Shown here piece by piece: positions 1-7,466 of a stretch of DNA of 17,559 bases. The notes beneath the pieces are model-generated. The model ran no database searches, had not been told where the DNA came from, and was given only the letters and a program-made list of their open reading frames with translations. The position numbers and the translations under genes are program-made. Within the stretch, counting starts at the first letter, position 1. Every line of letters begins with the position of its first letter. The DNA comes from CAZTCJ01 sp964612085 (GTDB lineage Bacteria > Pseudomonadota > Alphaproteobacteria > JAJFIK01). The DNA is taken from contig CAZTCJ010000075.1 of the NCBI GenBank assembly GCA_964612085.1, forward strand, positions 1-17,559. Direction: 5' to 3'.

Positions 1-194
1 CCCTCAGCATCGATCCGGAGACCAAGGAAACAGCGCTTGAGGGCGGCTATGCCGCCGGCGACAGCGTGCGCGGCGCGTCCCGCGTGGGCTGGGCGATCCG
101 CGATGGCATGGACGCGGCCCACGCCATCGACCGGCGCCTGAGCGGCCTGTCCCCAGCCGGACAGCGCGCCGCCACAGCGAAAGCGATCCCATGA
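1..194 (+). CDS. gltD: Glutamate synthase small subunit, C-terminal end (partial)
   Basis: Only the last 63 codons are present (reading frame from base 3, stop TGA at 192-194). The sequence shows the end of a Rossmann-type FAD/NADPH oxidoreductase: a GGYAAGD stretch followed by VRGAS and GWAIRDGMDAA. This matches the closing dinucleotide-binding segment of GltD, usually of the form FAAGD-RRG-S-VVWAI-EGR-AA. GltD is the FAD and Fe-S subunit that takes electrons from NADPH and passes them to the large subunit. The stop overlaps the gltB start as ATGA (191-194), so the two are translationally coupled. The gltD-gltB order is the one known from Azospirillum and relatives. Other members of the GltD/DPD oxidoreductase family are excluded mainly by this neighbour. 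Confidence 0.85.
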   Translation, partial: LSIDPETKETALEGGYAAGDSVRGASRVGWAIRDGMDAAHAIDRRLSGLSPAGQRAATAKAIP

Positions 195-3100
195 CGGACC
201 ATCCTTCTTCTGACGCTTTCTGGCTGCGCCGGTTCCGCGACAATGCCGAGCGGCTCACCCGCACCGGGGCCTATCATCCGTCCCGGGAGCATGATGCCTG
301 CGGCGTCGGCCTGATCGCCTCGATCGGCGGGGACCCCAACCGCGAAGTGGTCACCCTCGCCATCTCCGCCCTCAAGGCGGTCTGGCACAGGGGCGCTGTG
401 GCGGCCGACGGCAAGACCGGTGACGGCGCCGGGATTCATGTGCAGGTGCCTCAGGCCTTTTTCGCCGATTGCGTGGAACGCACGGGTCATGAGTGCCTGC
501 CCGGCCGCATCGGCATCGGCATGATCTTCCTGCCCCGGACCGATTACGACAATCAGGAGCGCTGCCGCGCCATCGTGGAAAGCGAGATCATCGGCAGCGG
601 CTATACGATCTATGGCTGGCGTCAAGTGCCGGTCAATGTGGATGTGATCGGCACGCGGGCGCGCGACACGCGGCCCGAAATCGAACAGATCATGATCCAC
701 TGCCCTGAAAACGTGGCCGAGGACCAGCTCGAACGGGAGCTTTATGTCATCCGCCGACGGATCGAGAAGCGGGTTCATGCCCAGGCGATCAAGGACTTTT
801 ACATCTGTTCCCTGTCGGCCCGCTCGGTGATCTACAAGGGCATGTTCCTGGCCGAACAGCTCTCCACCTTCTATCCGGATCTGGCGGACGAGCGCTTTGT
901 TTCCGCCTTCGCCATCTATCACCAGCGCTATTCCACGAACACGGTACCCACCTGGTGGCTCGCCCAACCCTTCCGCATGCTCGCCCACAATGGCGAGATC
1001 AACACCATCAAGGGCAACGTCAACTGGATGAAGAGCCATGAAATTCATATGGCTGCGGACGTTCTCGAAAACAGCGTGGAAGACATCAAACCGGTAATCG
1101 GTCCGGACCTGTCGGATTCCGCCGCCCTCGACGCCGTGTTCGAATTGCTGGTGCGCACAGGCCGCAGCGCGCCCATGGCCAAGACCTTCCTGATCCCCGA
1201 GGCCTGGGGCAAGGATACCGGCGCCCTGCCGCAAGCGCACCGGGACATGTATGCCTACACCAACGCGGTGATGGAACCCTGGGACGGGCCCGCGGCCATC
1301 GCCGCCACGGACGGACGCTGGGTGATCGCCGGGCTCGACCGCAACGGCTTGCGGCCCATGCGGTTCGTCCGCACCACGGACGGATTGCTGGTGGTGGGCT
1401 CGGAATGCGGCATGTGCGTGATCGAGGAAGAGCGCATCGAGGAAAAAGGCCATCTAGGGCCCGGTCAGACGATCGGCGCGGATCTTGTGAGAGGTGAGTT
1501 CTACCATGACCGTCCGCTGAAAGATCTTTTGAGCGGCTCGCAGCCCTTTCATAACTGGATCCGCAATATCCATGCGCTCGACAGCGTGGTCGGTCCGGGT
1601 CCGGAACCGTCTCTGACTCCGGCCGACCGGCACTGCCGCCAGATGGCCGTGGGCATGACCATGGAAGACATGGAAATGGTGCTCCATCCCATGGTCGAGA
1701 GCGGCAAGGAAGCAGTGGGTTCCATGGGTGACGACGCGCCGCTCGCCATCCTGTCCGATCTCTACCGGCCGCTCTCTCATTTCCTGCGGCAGAATTTCAG
1801 CCAGGTGACGAATCCGCCCATCGATCCGTTGCGCGAGGAACGGGTGATGAGCCTGCGCACCCGCTTCGGCAATCTGAGCAATGTGCTGGCCGAGGATCCC
1901 TTTGCGTCCGAAGTGATCGTGCTCGAAAGCCCCGTGCTGACCAATGGCATGATGGAACGGCTGAAGACCCATTTGGACGACAGCGTGCGCGAGATCGACT
2001 GCACCTTCGCCCGCGACCCGGCGGCGGCACCCGGCCAGTCGCTTGGCACCGTCCTCGATACTATCCGAGACCAGGCGGAAGAGGCCGTCCGCTCCGGCGC
2101 CGCCCATTTGATCCTGACGGACGAACATACCGGGCCGGGCCGGATCGGCGTGCCCATGATCCTGGCCACGGCCGGGGTGCATACCCATCTCGTCCAGGCC
2201 GGTCTCAGGAACGAGACCTCGATCAATATTCGTTCTGCGGAATGTCTCGATACCCATTATTTCGCCGTGCTGATCGGCTGCGGCGCCACCACCGTCAACG
2301 CCTATTTGGCCCAGGACACGCTGATGGACCGGCAGGCGCGCGGCCTATTCGGCGAGCGCGACGCGGGGGCCTGCGTCATGCGGCACAAACAGGCGATCGA
2401 GGCAGGCCTTTTGAAGATCCTGTCGAAAATGGGCATCTCGGTTATTTCGGCCTACCGGGGCGGTTTCAATTTCGAAGCCGTGGGCCTGTCCCGCGCGCTC
2501 GTCAATGAATTCTTCCCCGGCATGCCGAGCCGCATTTCCGGCATCGGCCTGGCGGGCATCGAGAAAAAGGCCGTGGACCAGCATGCCCGGGCTTACGACG
2601 AGGAGGTGGTCACGCTGCCCGTGGGCGGCTTCTACCGCTTCCGCCAGTCGGGCGAAGCGCATGCCTATCAAGGGCCGCTCATCCACATGCTGCAGGAAGC
2701 GGTGGGCCGGGAGGATTATAAGCTTTTTAAGACGTATACAAACGGCCTCGCCAAGAGCAAACCGGTGAACCTGCGCGACCTGTTGGATTTCAGACCCTTG
2801 AGCGAGCCCGTGCCGCTCGATGAGGTGGAGACGGTCAACGCCATCCGTAAACGCTTCGTGACCCCCGGCATGTCCCTGGGCGCTTTATCACCGGAAGCCC
2901 ACCGCACCCTGAATATCGCCATGAACCGGATCGGCGCGAAGTCCGACAGCGGCGAAGGCGGCGAGGACCCGGCCCATTTCGTCCGTATGGACAATGGCGA
3001 CAATCCCAATTCGGCCATCAAACAGGTGGCGAGCGGCCGCTTCGGGGTGACGGCCGAGTATCTCAACCAGTGCCGGGAGATCGAGATCAAGGTCGCCCAA

Positions 3101-4735
3101 GGGGCGAAACCGGGCGAAGGCGGACAATTGCCGGGTTTCAAGGTCACCGAGATGATCGCCCGCCTGCGCCATGCCACGCCGGGCGTCACCCTGATCTCGC
3201 CCCCGCCCCATCACGACATCTATTCCATCGAGGATCTGGCCCAGCTCATTTACGACCTGAAACAGATCGCGCCAGAGGCCAAAGTGGGCGTGAAACTGGT
3301 GGCGGCGACCGGCATCGGCACCATCGCCTCGGGCGTGGCCAAGGCCCAGGCCGATGTGATCCTGGTCTCCGGCCATGTGGGCGGCACCGGCGCCTCACCA
3401 CTCACCAGCATCAAATATGCAGGCATTCCCTGGGAACTGGGCCTGTCGGAAGTCAATCAGGTGTTGACGCTCCATGCGTTGCGCCACCGCATCACCCTGC
3501 GCGCCGATGGCGGCATCCGTTCAGGGCGGGATGTGGTGATCGCTGCTCTTCTGGGCGCGGAGGAATTCGGCATCGGCACTGCCTCGCTCGTTGCCATGGG
3601 CTGCCTGATGGTGCGCCAGTGCCATTCCAACACCTGCCCTGTGGGCGTGTGCACCCAGGACAAGGCCTTGCGCGAGAAATTCACGGGCACGCCGGAAAAG
3701 GTCATTGCCCTGATGAGCTTCATCGCCGAGGAAGTGCGGGAAATTCTCGCCGGTCTCGGTGCGCGGTCGCTTGAAGAGATCGTGGGGCGGGCGGATCTTC
3801 TGGCCCAGGTCAGCCGGGGGGCGGCCCATCTCGACGATCTTGATCTCAACCCGATCCTCACCGTCGCCGATCCGGGCGAGAGCCCCCGCGTCTGCGCGTC
3901 CAAAGAGCGTAATCCGGTGCCGGACAGTCTCGATGCCCAGATCGAACGGGACGCCGCGCCTTTCCTGGAACGCGGCGAAAAGATGAATCTGACTTACACG
4001 GTGCGCAACACCCAGCGGGCCATCGGCGCGCGCATGTCTTCCCACATCGTGCGGCTTTTCGGCATGGACCGGCTGAGCGACGGCCATCTGACCGTCGAAC
4101 TGCACGGCTCCGCAGGCCAGTCGCTCGGCGCCTTTGCCGTGAAAGGCCTGCGTCTCGATCTCCTTGGCGATGCCAACGACTATGTGGGCAAGGGCCTCTC
4201 GGGCGGACTTCTGGTGATTCGTCCGCCTGGGGACAGCCGGCGCACACCCCAGGACCACACCATTATCGGCAACACGGTGCTTTATGGCGCGACGGCAGGC
4301 CGTCTCTTCGCGGCGGGCCGCGCGGGTGAACGTTTCGCCGTGCGCAATTCCGGCGCCGATGCCGTCGTGGAAGGCTGCGGCTCCAATGGCTGCGAATATA
4401 TGACCGGCGGCACGGCCGTCATTCTGGGGCCTGTAGGAGAGAATTTCGCGGCCGGCATGACCGGCGGCATGGCTTTCGTTTACGACCCGGACGGTCTTTT
4501 CCCAACCCGCGTCAATCCGGATACGGTGCATATCCAGAGCATCGAAAGCGCCCATTGGGAAGGCGTCCTGAAAGATCTTATCAGCGCCCACCGGAAAGAA
4601 ACCGGCTCGCTGATCGCCCAACTTCTCCTCGACAACTGGGCGGAAGAATGCCGCCGGTTCGTTCAGGTCTGCCCCCGGGAAATGATGTCGCGCCTGGAGC
4701 AACCGCTCAGCCCCGCCGCGATGCCGTCACGGTAA
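191..4735 (+). CDS. gltB: Glutamate synthase (NADPH) large subunit
   Basis: This is the 1514-residue large subunit of bacterial glutamate synthase, which makes two glutamates from glutamine and 2-oxoglutarate in the cytoplasm. Domains in order: a 36-residue propeptide; a class II glutaminase domain starting at Cys37 (HDACGVG), which becomes the N-terminal nucleophile after cleavage; a central domain; the FMN/2-oxoglutarate synthase barrel, with GEGGEDPAHF near residue 921; and the GXGXG beta-helix domain from about 1260 on. The [3Fe-4S] cysteines are Cys1138, Cys1144 and Cys1149 (C-x5-C-x4-C). After removal of 36 residues they become 1102, 1108 and 1113, the numbering recalled for Azospirillum brasilense GltB. 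That agreement supports both the start codon and the propeptide length. The length is normal and no frame disruption is seen. The start codon overlaps the gltD stop. Confidence 0.98.
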   Translation: MTDHPSSDAFWLRRFRDNAERLTRTGAYHPSREHDACGVGLIASIGGDPNREVVTLAISALKAVWHRGAVAADGKTGDGAGIHVQVPQAFFADCVERTGHECLPGRIGIGMIFLPRTDYDNQERCRAIVESEIIGSGYTIYGWRQVPVNVDVIGTRARDTRPEIEQIMIHCPENVAEDQLERELYVIRRRIEKRVHAQAIKDFYICSLSARSVIYKGMFLAEQLSTFYPDLADERFVSAFAIYHQRYSTNTVPTWWLAQPFRMLAHNGEINTIKGNVNWMKSHEIHMAADVLENSVEDIKPVIGPDLSDSAALDAVFELLVRTGRSAPMAKTFLIPEAWGKDTGALPQAHRDMYAYTNAVMEPWDGPAAIAATDGRWVIAGLDRNGLRPMRFVRTTDGLLVVGSECGMCVIEEERIEEKGHLGPGQTIGADLVRGEFYHDRPLKDLLSGSQPFHNWIRNIHALDSVVGPGPEPSLTPADRHCRQMAVGMTMEDMEMVLHPMVESGKEAVGSMGDDAPLAILSDLYRPLSHFLRQNFSQVTNPPIDPLREERVMSLRTRFGNLSNVLAEDPFASEVIVLESPVLTNGMMERLKTHLDDSVREIDCTFARDPAAAPGQSLGTVLDTIRDQAEEAVRSGAAHLILTDEHTGPGRIGVPMILATAGVHTHLVQAGLRNETSINIRSAECLDTHYFAVLIGCGATTVNAYLAQDTLMDRQARGLFGERDAGACVMRHKQAIEAGLLKILSKMGISVISAYRGGFNFEAVGLSRALVNEFFPGMPSRISGIGLAGIEKKAVDQHARAYDEEVVTLPVGGFYRFRQSGEAHAYQGPLIHMLQEAVGREDYKLFKTYTNGLAKSKPVNLRDLLDFRPLSEPVPLDEVETVNAIRKRFVTPGMSLGALSPEAHRTLNIAMNRIGAKSDSGEGGEDPAHFVRMDNGDNPNSAIKQVASGRFGVTAEYLNQCREIEIKVAQGAKPGEGGQLPGFKVTEMIARLRHATPGVTLISPPPHHDIYSIEDLAQLIYDLKQIAPEAKVGVKLVAATGIGTIASGVAKAQADVILVSGHVGGTGASPLTSIKYAGIPWELGLSEVNQVLTLHALRHRITLRADGGIRSGRDVVIAALLGAEEFGIGTASLVAMGCLMVRQCHSNTCPVGVCTQDKALREKFTGTPEKVIALMSFIAEEVREILAGLGARSLEEIVGRADLLAQVSRGAAHLDDLDLNPILTVADPGESPRVCASKERNPVPDSLDAQIERDAAPFLERGEKMNLTYTVRNTQRAIGARMSSHIVRLFGMDRLSDGHLTVELHGSAGQSLGAFAVKGLRLDLLGDANDYVGKGLSGGLLVIRPPGDSRRTPQDHTIIGNTVLYGATAGRLFAAGRAGERFAVRNSGADAVVEGCGSNGCEYMTGGTAVILGPVGENFAAGMTGGMAFVYDPDGLFPTRVNPDTVHIQSIESAHWEGVLKDLISAHRKETGSLIAQLLLDNWAEECRRFVQVCPREMMSRLEQPLSPAAMPSR

Positions 4736-4805
4736 TCTGCATACCCCTGTTTTCAGCCGACCCCCCCCTGCCCCATGCCGCCACGGCCTGTATTGCTCTG
4801 GCCGG

Positions 4806-4811
4806 TTGACA
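4806..4811 (+). promoter_or_regulatory. Candidate -35 box of the esterase promoter
   Basis: A perfect TTGACA lies 76 bases before the esterase ATG. No convincing -10 box is visible at 16-18 bases; the AT-rich stretch 4826-4839 (GATAAT, TTTTAT, TATAGC) could supply one at a poor distance. The 18-base palindrome at 4817-4834 would fall between -35 and -10 or over the -10, the usual place for a repressor operator. This is inferred from sequence only. Confidence 0.35.
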
Positions 4812-4816
4812 GAGTC

Positions 4817-4834
4817 AAAATTATCGATAATTTT
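4817..4834. promoter_or_regulatory. Perfect 18-bp palindrome, putative operator (copy 1)
   Basis: AAAATTATCGATAATTTT is a perfect palindrome in the gap between gltB and the esterase gene. Its 12-base core ATTATCGATAAT recurs as a palindrome at 11502-11513 and 12498-12509, each time upstream of a gene start. The AT-rich element stands out in GC-rich DNA. The likely ligand is the GntR/FCD-type regulator encoded at 11571-12380, since that family binds short two-fold symmetric sites of about this length. The assignment to that regulator is inference. Confidence 0.65.
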
Positions 4835-4861
4835 ATAGCAACTATTGATAGTCGCTATAAA
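4832..4861. repeat. Second inverted repeat next to the operator
   Basis: A 30-base near-perfect inverted repeat pairs at 13 of 15 positions: TTTATAGC / GCTATAAA outside, ACTAT / ATAGT inside, one mismatch and a TG centre. Its centre ACTATTGATAGT matches the operator core ATTATCGATAAT at 9 of 12 positions, and it lies 21 bases (two helical turns) from the centre of the first palindrome. It may be a weaker second operator for the same regulator. It could also form an RNA hairpin just ahead of the ribosome-binding site. Confidence 0.5.
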
Positions 4862-4886
4862 CGCCTTCTTTATCCGGGGAAACGCC

Positions 4887-5927
4887 ATGTATGGTTTTGC
4901 ATTTTTGACAGGTCTGACAGGCCTATTCATCTTTATGGCGGAGGCGCGGGCCGAAACCGCTCCGCAAACGGAGGCTTTGGAACAAGCGCAAACATGCGTC
5001 GTCGAACCGACGGCCGATCCGATGGGCAGGCCCTTGCCCGACGGCGTTGAAGAGTATTGCCTGACCATCGGCGCGTTGGACCGCTACTTCCTGAGCTACA
5101 AGCCCGCGACATTCAAAGCCGGTAATCCGGCGGTGATGGTGCTCCACGGCGGCGCGGGCCATATGCGCCGCACCTTTTTCTTTCCGCCCACGGCCCGATG
5201 GAAAGAGCTGTCGGACGAGCATGGCTTCCTGCTGATTTCGCCCAACGGCGTCAATGCCCGAAGCGGCGATACGCGCGGACAACGGTCCACATGGAACGGT
5301 CTGCGCCCCGGTTTGGACAACCGGCGGTCGAAGGCGGACGATGTCTCCTTCCTAAAAGCGGTGGCGCAATGGGCGGTCGCGTCTGAAGGGGCGAATGCTG
5401 ACAAACTCTATATCACGGGCGCATCCAATGGCGGCGAGATGACCATGCGCATGATGATCGAACGGCCGGGCCTCTTCGCAGCCGGCGTGCCGACCATCGC
5501 GAGCCTGCCCGCCACCGAAGTGCCCATGCCGTCTCAAGGCACGCCCATCATGATGATCAACGGCACGGACGATCCGCTCATGCCGTTCGAGGGCGGACCG
5601 GTGGCCCGTGTTGCCGAACCCGTGCGCTCCGTGGACGACACCATCTCTTTCTGGATTGAGGCCAACGGGCTCAGCCCGGACTCCGCGAAGACGAGCAAAC
5701 TGCCCGATGGCGCGCCTGACGATGGCTGCCGGATTTCGCGCACGGACTATGCGCCCTCACCCGATGCCGCGCCGGTCGTTGTTTTGGTGAAAGCGGAAGG
5801 CGGCGGCCATACGACACCGTTCCCGCAGGAGCTGACCCTGCCTGAAAGAACCAAAAATCTGCTCGGCAATCACTGCCGCGACATCGACGGGACGGAACTG
5901 GCCTGGGAGTTCATGGTGCAGCACTGA
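4887..5927 (+). CDS. Secreted LpqC/PHB-depolymerase-like esterase (CE1-type alpha/beta hydrolase)
   Basis: This 346-residue exported serine esterase has a signal peptide at residues 1-22, with likely cleavage after ARA. An oxyanion-type HGGAG is at 87-91. The nucleophile elbow GASNG has Ser180. An acid is at Asp229 (GTDDPLMPF) and the catalytic His308 is in GGGHTTP. This arrangement is that of the polyhydroxybutyrate depolymerase/feruloyl esterase (LpqC-like) family, which cleaves ester bonds outside the cytoplasm. Four cysteines in the mature part (37, 58, 281, 330) could form disulfides. I chose ATG 4887 over a TTG 42 bases upstream because GGGGAA precedes it at a proper distance, it gives a clean signal peptide, and the upstream start lies inside the second palindrome. 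The gene stands alone on this strand and converges with the thiolase gene. Two palindromes upstream suggest local control. The substrate cannot be read from the sequence. Confidence 0.85.
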   Translation: MYGFAFLTGLTGLFIFMAEARAETAPQTEALEQAQTCVVEPTADPMGRPLPDGVEEYCLTIGALDRYFLSYKPATFKAGNPAVMVLHGGAGHMRRTFFFPPTARWKELSDEHGFLLISPNGVNARSGDTRGQRSTWNGLRPGLDNRRSKADDVSFLKAVAQWAVASEGANADKLYITGASNGGEMTMRMMIERPGLFAAGVPTIASLPATEVPMPSQGTPIMMINGTDDPLMPFEGGPVARVAEPVRSVDDTISFWIEANGLSPDSAKTSKLPDGAPDDGCRISRTDYAPSPDAAPVVVLVKAEGGGHTTPFPQELTLPERTKNLLGNHCRDIDGTELAWEFMVQH

Positions 5928-5943
5928 TCAAATAAACGATCAG
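5924..5943. terminator. Small hairpin between convergent genes
   Basis: CTGATC (5924-5929) pairs with GATCAG (5938-5943) around an eight-base A-rich loop. It spans both stop codons of the convergent esterase and thiolase genes, whose gap is only 12 bases. No T-run follows on either strand, so it is at best a weak bidirectional terminator. Confidence 0.25.
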
Positions 5944-7079
5944 GGGGCCTCCAGTACGAAGACGGCGCACACATTGGTGTCCCATTCGAATTCGGTGGCC
6001 CCCATCGTATGGGTGGCCCCGATCCGCGCGCCATCCACCTGGCGGCGTCCGCTCATGCCGCGCAATTGCCAGACGATCTCGCAGATCATCGCCAACCCAC
6101 TCGCGCCCAGGGGATGACCGCGCGATAACAGTCCGCCGCTCGGATTGATGGCGGTGCGGCCCTGGTTCGGCAGGGTCTCGCCCGCCGCGATCCGCGCGGC
6201 CCCCTCACCTTCCGGAAAGACGCCTAGAGCTTCCGTATAGATCACTTCGCCGATGGTGAACGCGTCATGCACTTCGGCCACGTCGATCTCATCCGGAGCA
6301 ATCCCGGCCCGCTCCAACGCTTCGCGCGCCACCCGCAGCGCCGTCGGCAGATGATCCGTGCCATCGTTGAACACCGGCACGCCACCACTGAGCGCGCTTG
6401 AGCGGATCTTGACGCCGGACAAACCGCGCCGCCGGGCCACCTCATCGGACACGACCACGACCGCCGCGGCCCCATCGGTCCGTGGGCAGCATTGATTGCG
6501 CGTCAACGGTTCCGCGATCATGGGCGAGGCCAGAACGTCCTCGACCGTTGTGGGTTCCTGAAAATGGGCACGCGGATTATATTGCGCCAGCAGACGGCTC
6601 TTGACAGAGACCGCCGCAAGATCCTCCACCCGCGCCTTGTGGTCTTCCAGATAGCGGGTGGCCTGCAAGGCATACCAGGCCGGCAGATTGAGCCCGGTAT
6701 CGAACATCCAGTTGCTGCGCGGCAAGGGCAGCGGCCCTGAGGCCACGGTCAGAATCTCCACGCCGAAGACCAGCGCCGTATCGCAATAGCCCGCCGCGAT
6801 CCACGCCATCGCTTCGCGCAAAGCCGTGGAAGACGACGCACAAGCGTTCTCGATATTGATCACCGGCGTCGCGGCGAAGCCCAGATCCTTCACGCAGGAC
6901 TGGCCGATGCCGCTGCGCCCGCCCAGGCAGCCGCAAAACACCGCCCCAATGTCCGCAGGCATCATATCCGCGTCCGCCAGCGCCGCCAGAATGGCCTCGT
7001 GGGACAGACCGGCATAGCCGCGCTCGGCCTGTTTGGTGAACCGGGTCATCCCGGCCCCCGCGATCACGGGCGGTTTCAT
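5940..7079 (-). CDS. SCP2-type thiolase (acetyl-CoA acetyltransferase family)
   Basis: This is a 379-residue thiolase-fold protein of the sterol-carrier-protein/nonspecific lipid-transfer type. The nucleophile Cys80 lies in ENACASSS. The catalytic histidines are His271 (EVHDAF) and His322 (SGGLLSRGHPLGASG). Cys371 near the C-terminus may serve as the second cysteine. With these residues intact, thiolytic cleavage or condensation of a 3-oxoacyl-CoA is expected. This differs from the Ltp2-type aldolases of steroid side-chain breakdown, which have lost the cysteine. Its start overlaps the stop of the DUF35 gene as ATGA (7076-7079). Paired thiolase/DUF35 proteins form one enzyme in known systems such as BbsAB of toluene degradation, so a two-subunit thiolase is likely. 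The acyl substrate is unknown. Confidence 0.85.
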   Translation of the reverse strand: MKPPVIAGAGMTRFTKQAERGYAGLSHEAILAALADADMMPADIGAVFCGCLGGRSGIGQSCVKDLGFAATPVINIENACASSSTALREAMAWIAAGYCDTALVFGVEILTVASGPLPLPRSNWMFDTGLNLPAWYALQATRYLEDHKARVEDLAAVSVKSRLLAQYNPRAHFQEPTTVEDVLASPMIAEPLTRNQCCPRTDGAAAVVVVSDEVARRRGLSGVKIRSSALSGGVPVFNDGTDHLPTALRVAREALERAGIAPDEIDVAEVHDAFTIGEVIYTEALGVFPEGEGAARIAAGETLPNQGRTAINPSGGLLSRGHPLGASGLAMICEIVWQLRGMSGRRQVDGARIGATHTMGATEFEWDTNVCAVFVLEAP

Positions 7080-7444
7080 GAAGCGCCTCCAGCGGTCTCG
7101 ACTTCAAAGCGCATGACGCCATCGTGCGGCGCGAAGGTGACCGACGCGCCGACGCGCACCGCCTCTTGAGGTTCGATCAGCCCAAAGACCTTCACGCCGC
7201 CCATGAGCATCACTTCGCCCACGGCGACGGGCCTTTCGGCCCCGGCCATTCTGGTGAAGGTATGGATCTGTCCGTACGAACCGATATCGATCTCCGTGAC
7301 CCGGTGACTGCCGCACGCCCGGCAGCGGGAGCCTGCCGGAAACTGGCTGGCGCCGCAGTCGGAACAGAGACTGCCGCGCAGGACCGGCGGATCGACCGCG
7401 TCGTTCCATGTGGGACCGGGCGGATCGAAGGACTGTAGTGACAT
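7076..7444 (-). CDS. DUF35 zinc-ribbon/OB-fold protein, partner of the thiolase
   Basis: This 122-residue protein has an N-terminal rubredoxin-like zinc ribbon, with Cys27-x2-Cys30 and Cys41-x2-Cys44, followed by a beta-rich OB-fold (about residues 50-118). That is the layout of the ChsH2/BbsA-like DUF35 family. Such proteins bind SCP2-type thiolases or aldolases and help hold the acyl-CoA substrate. I set the start at ATG 7444: AGGAGGGG precedes it, and the reading frame upstream of this point only mirrors the ligase gene. It begins 22 bases after the ligase stop and overlaps the thiolase start by four bases, so tight co-translation with the thiolase is expected. Confidence 0.88.
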   Translation of the reverse strand: MSLQSFDPPGPTWNDAVDPPVLRGSLCSDCGASQFPAGSRCRACGSHRVTEIDIGSYGQIHTFTRMAGAERPVAVGEVMLMGGVKVFGLIEPQEAVRVGASVTFAPHDGVMRFEVETAGGAS

Positions 7445-7466
7445 GGGCCGTTCCCCTCCTGATCGA

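Noticed and set aside
47..1453. 468-residue open frame on the minus strand opposite gltB
   Set aside because: It is the antisense of a certain gltB in GC-rich DNA, with His/Gly/Asp-rich low-information composition and no recognisable motif. The same applies to the long frames at 1454-2257 and 3521-4702 (minus).
4784..4804. Possible terminator hairpin after gltB (CGGCC / GGCCG)
   Set aside because: It has only five base pairs, an 11-base loop and no T-run. It overlaps the start of the esterase promoter region and is not convincing.
4845..4886. Upstream TTG start for the esterase
   Set aside because: It would add 14 residues before the signal peptide, lies inside the second inverted repeat and has no ribosome-binding site. 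ATG 4887 has GGGGAA at proper spacing.
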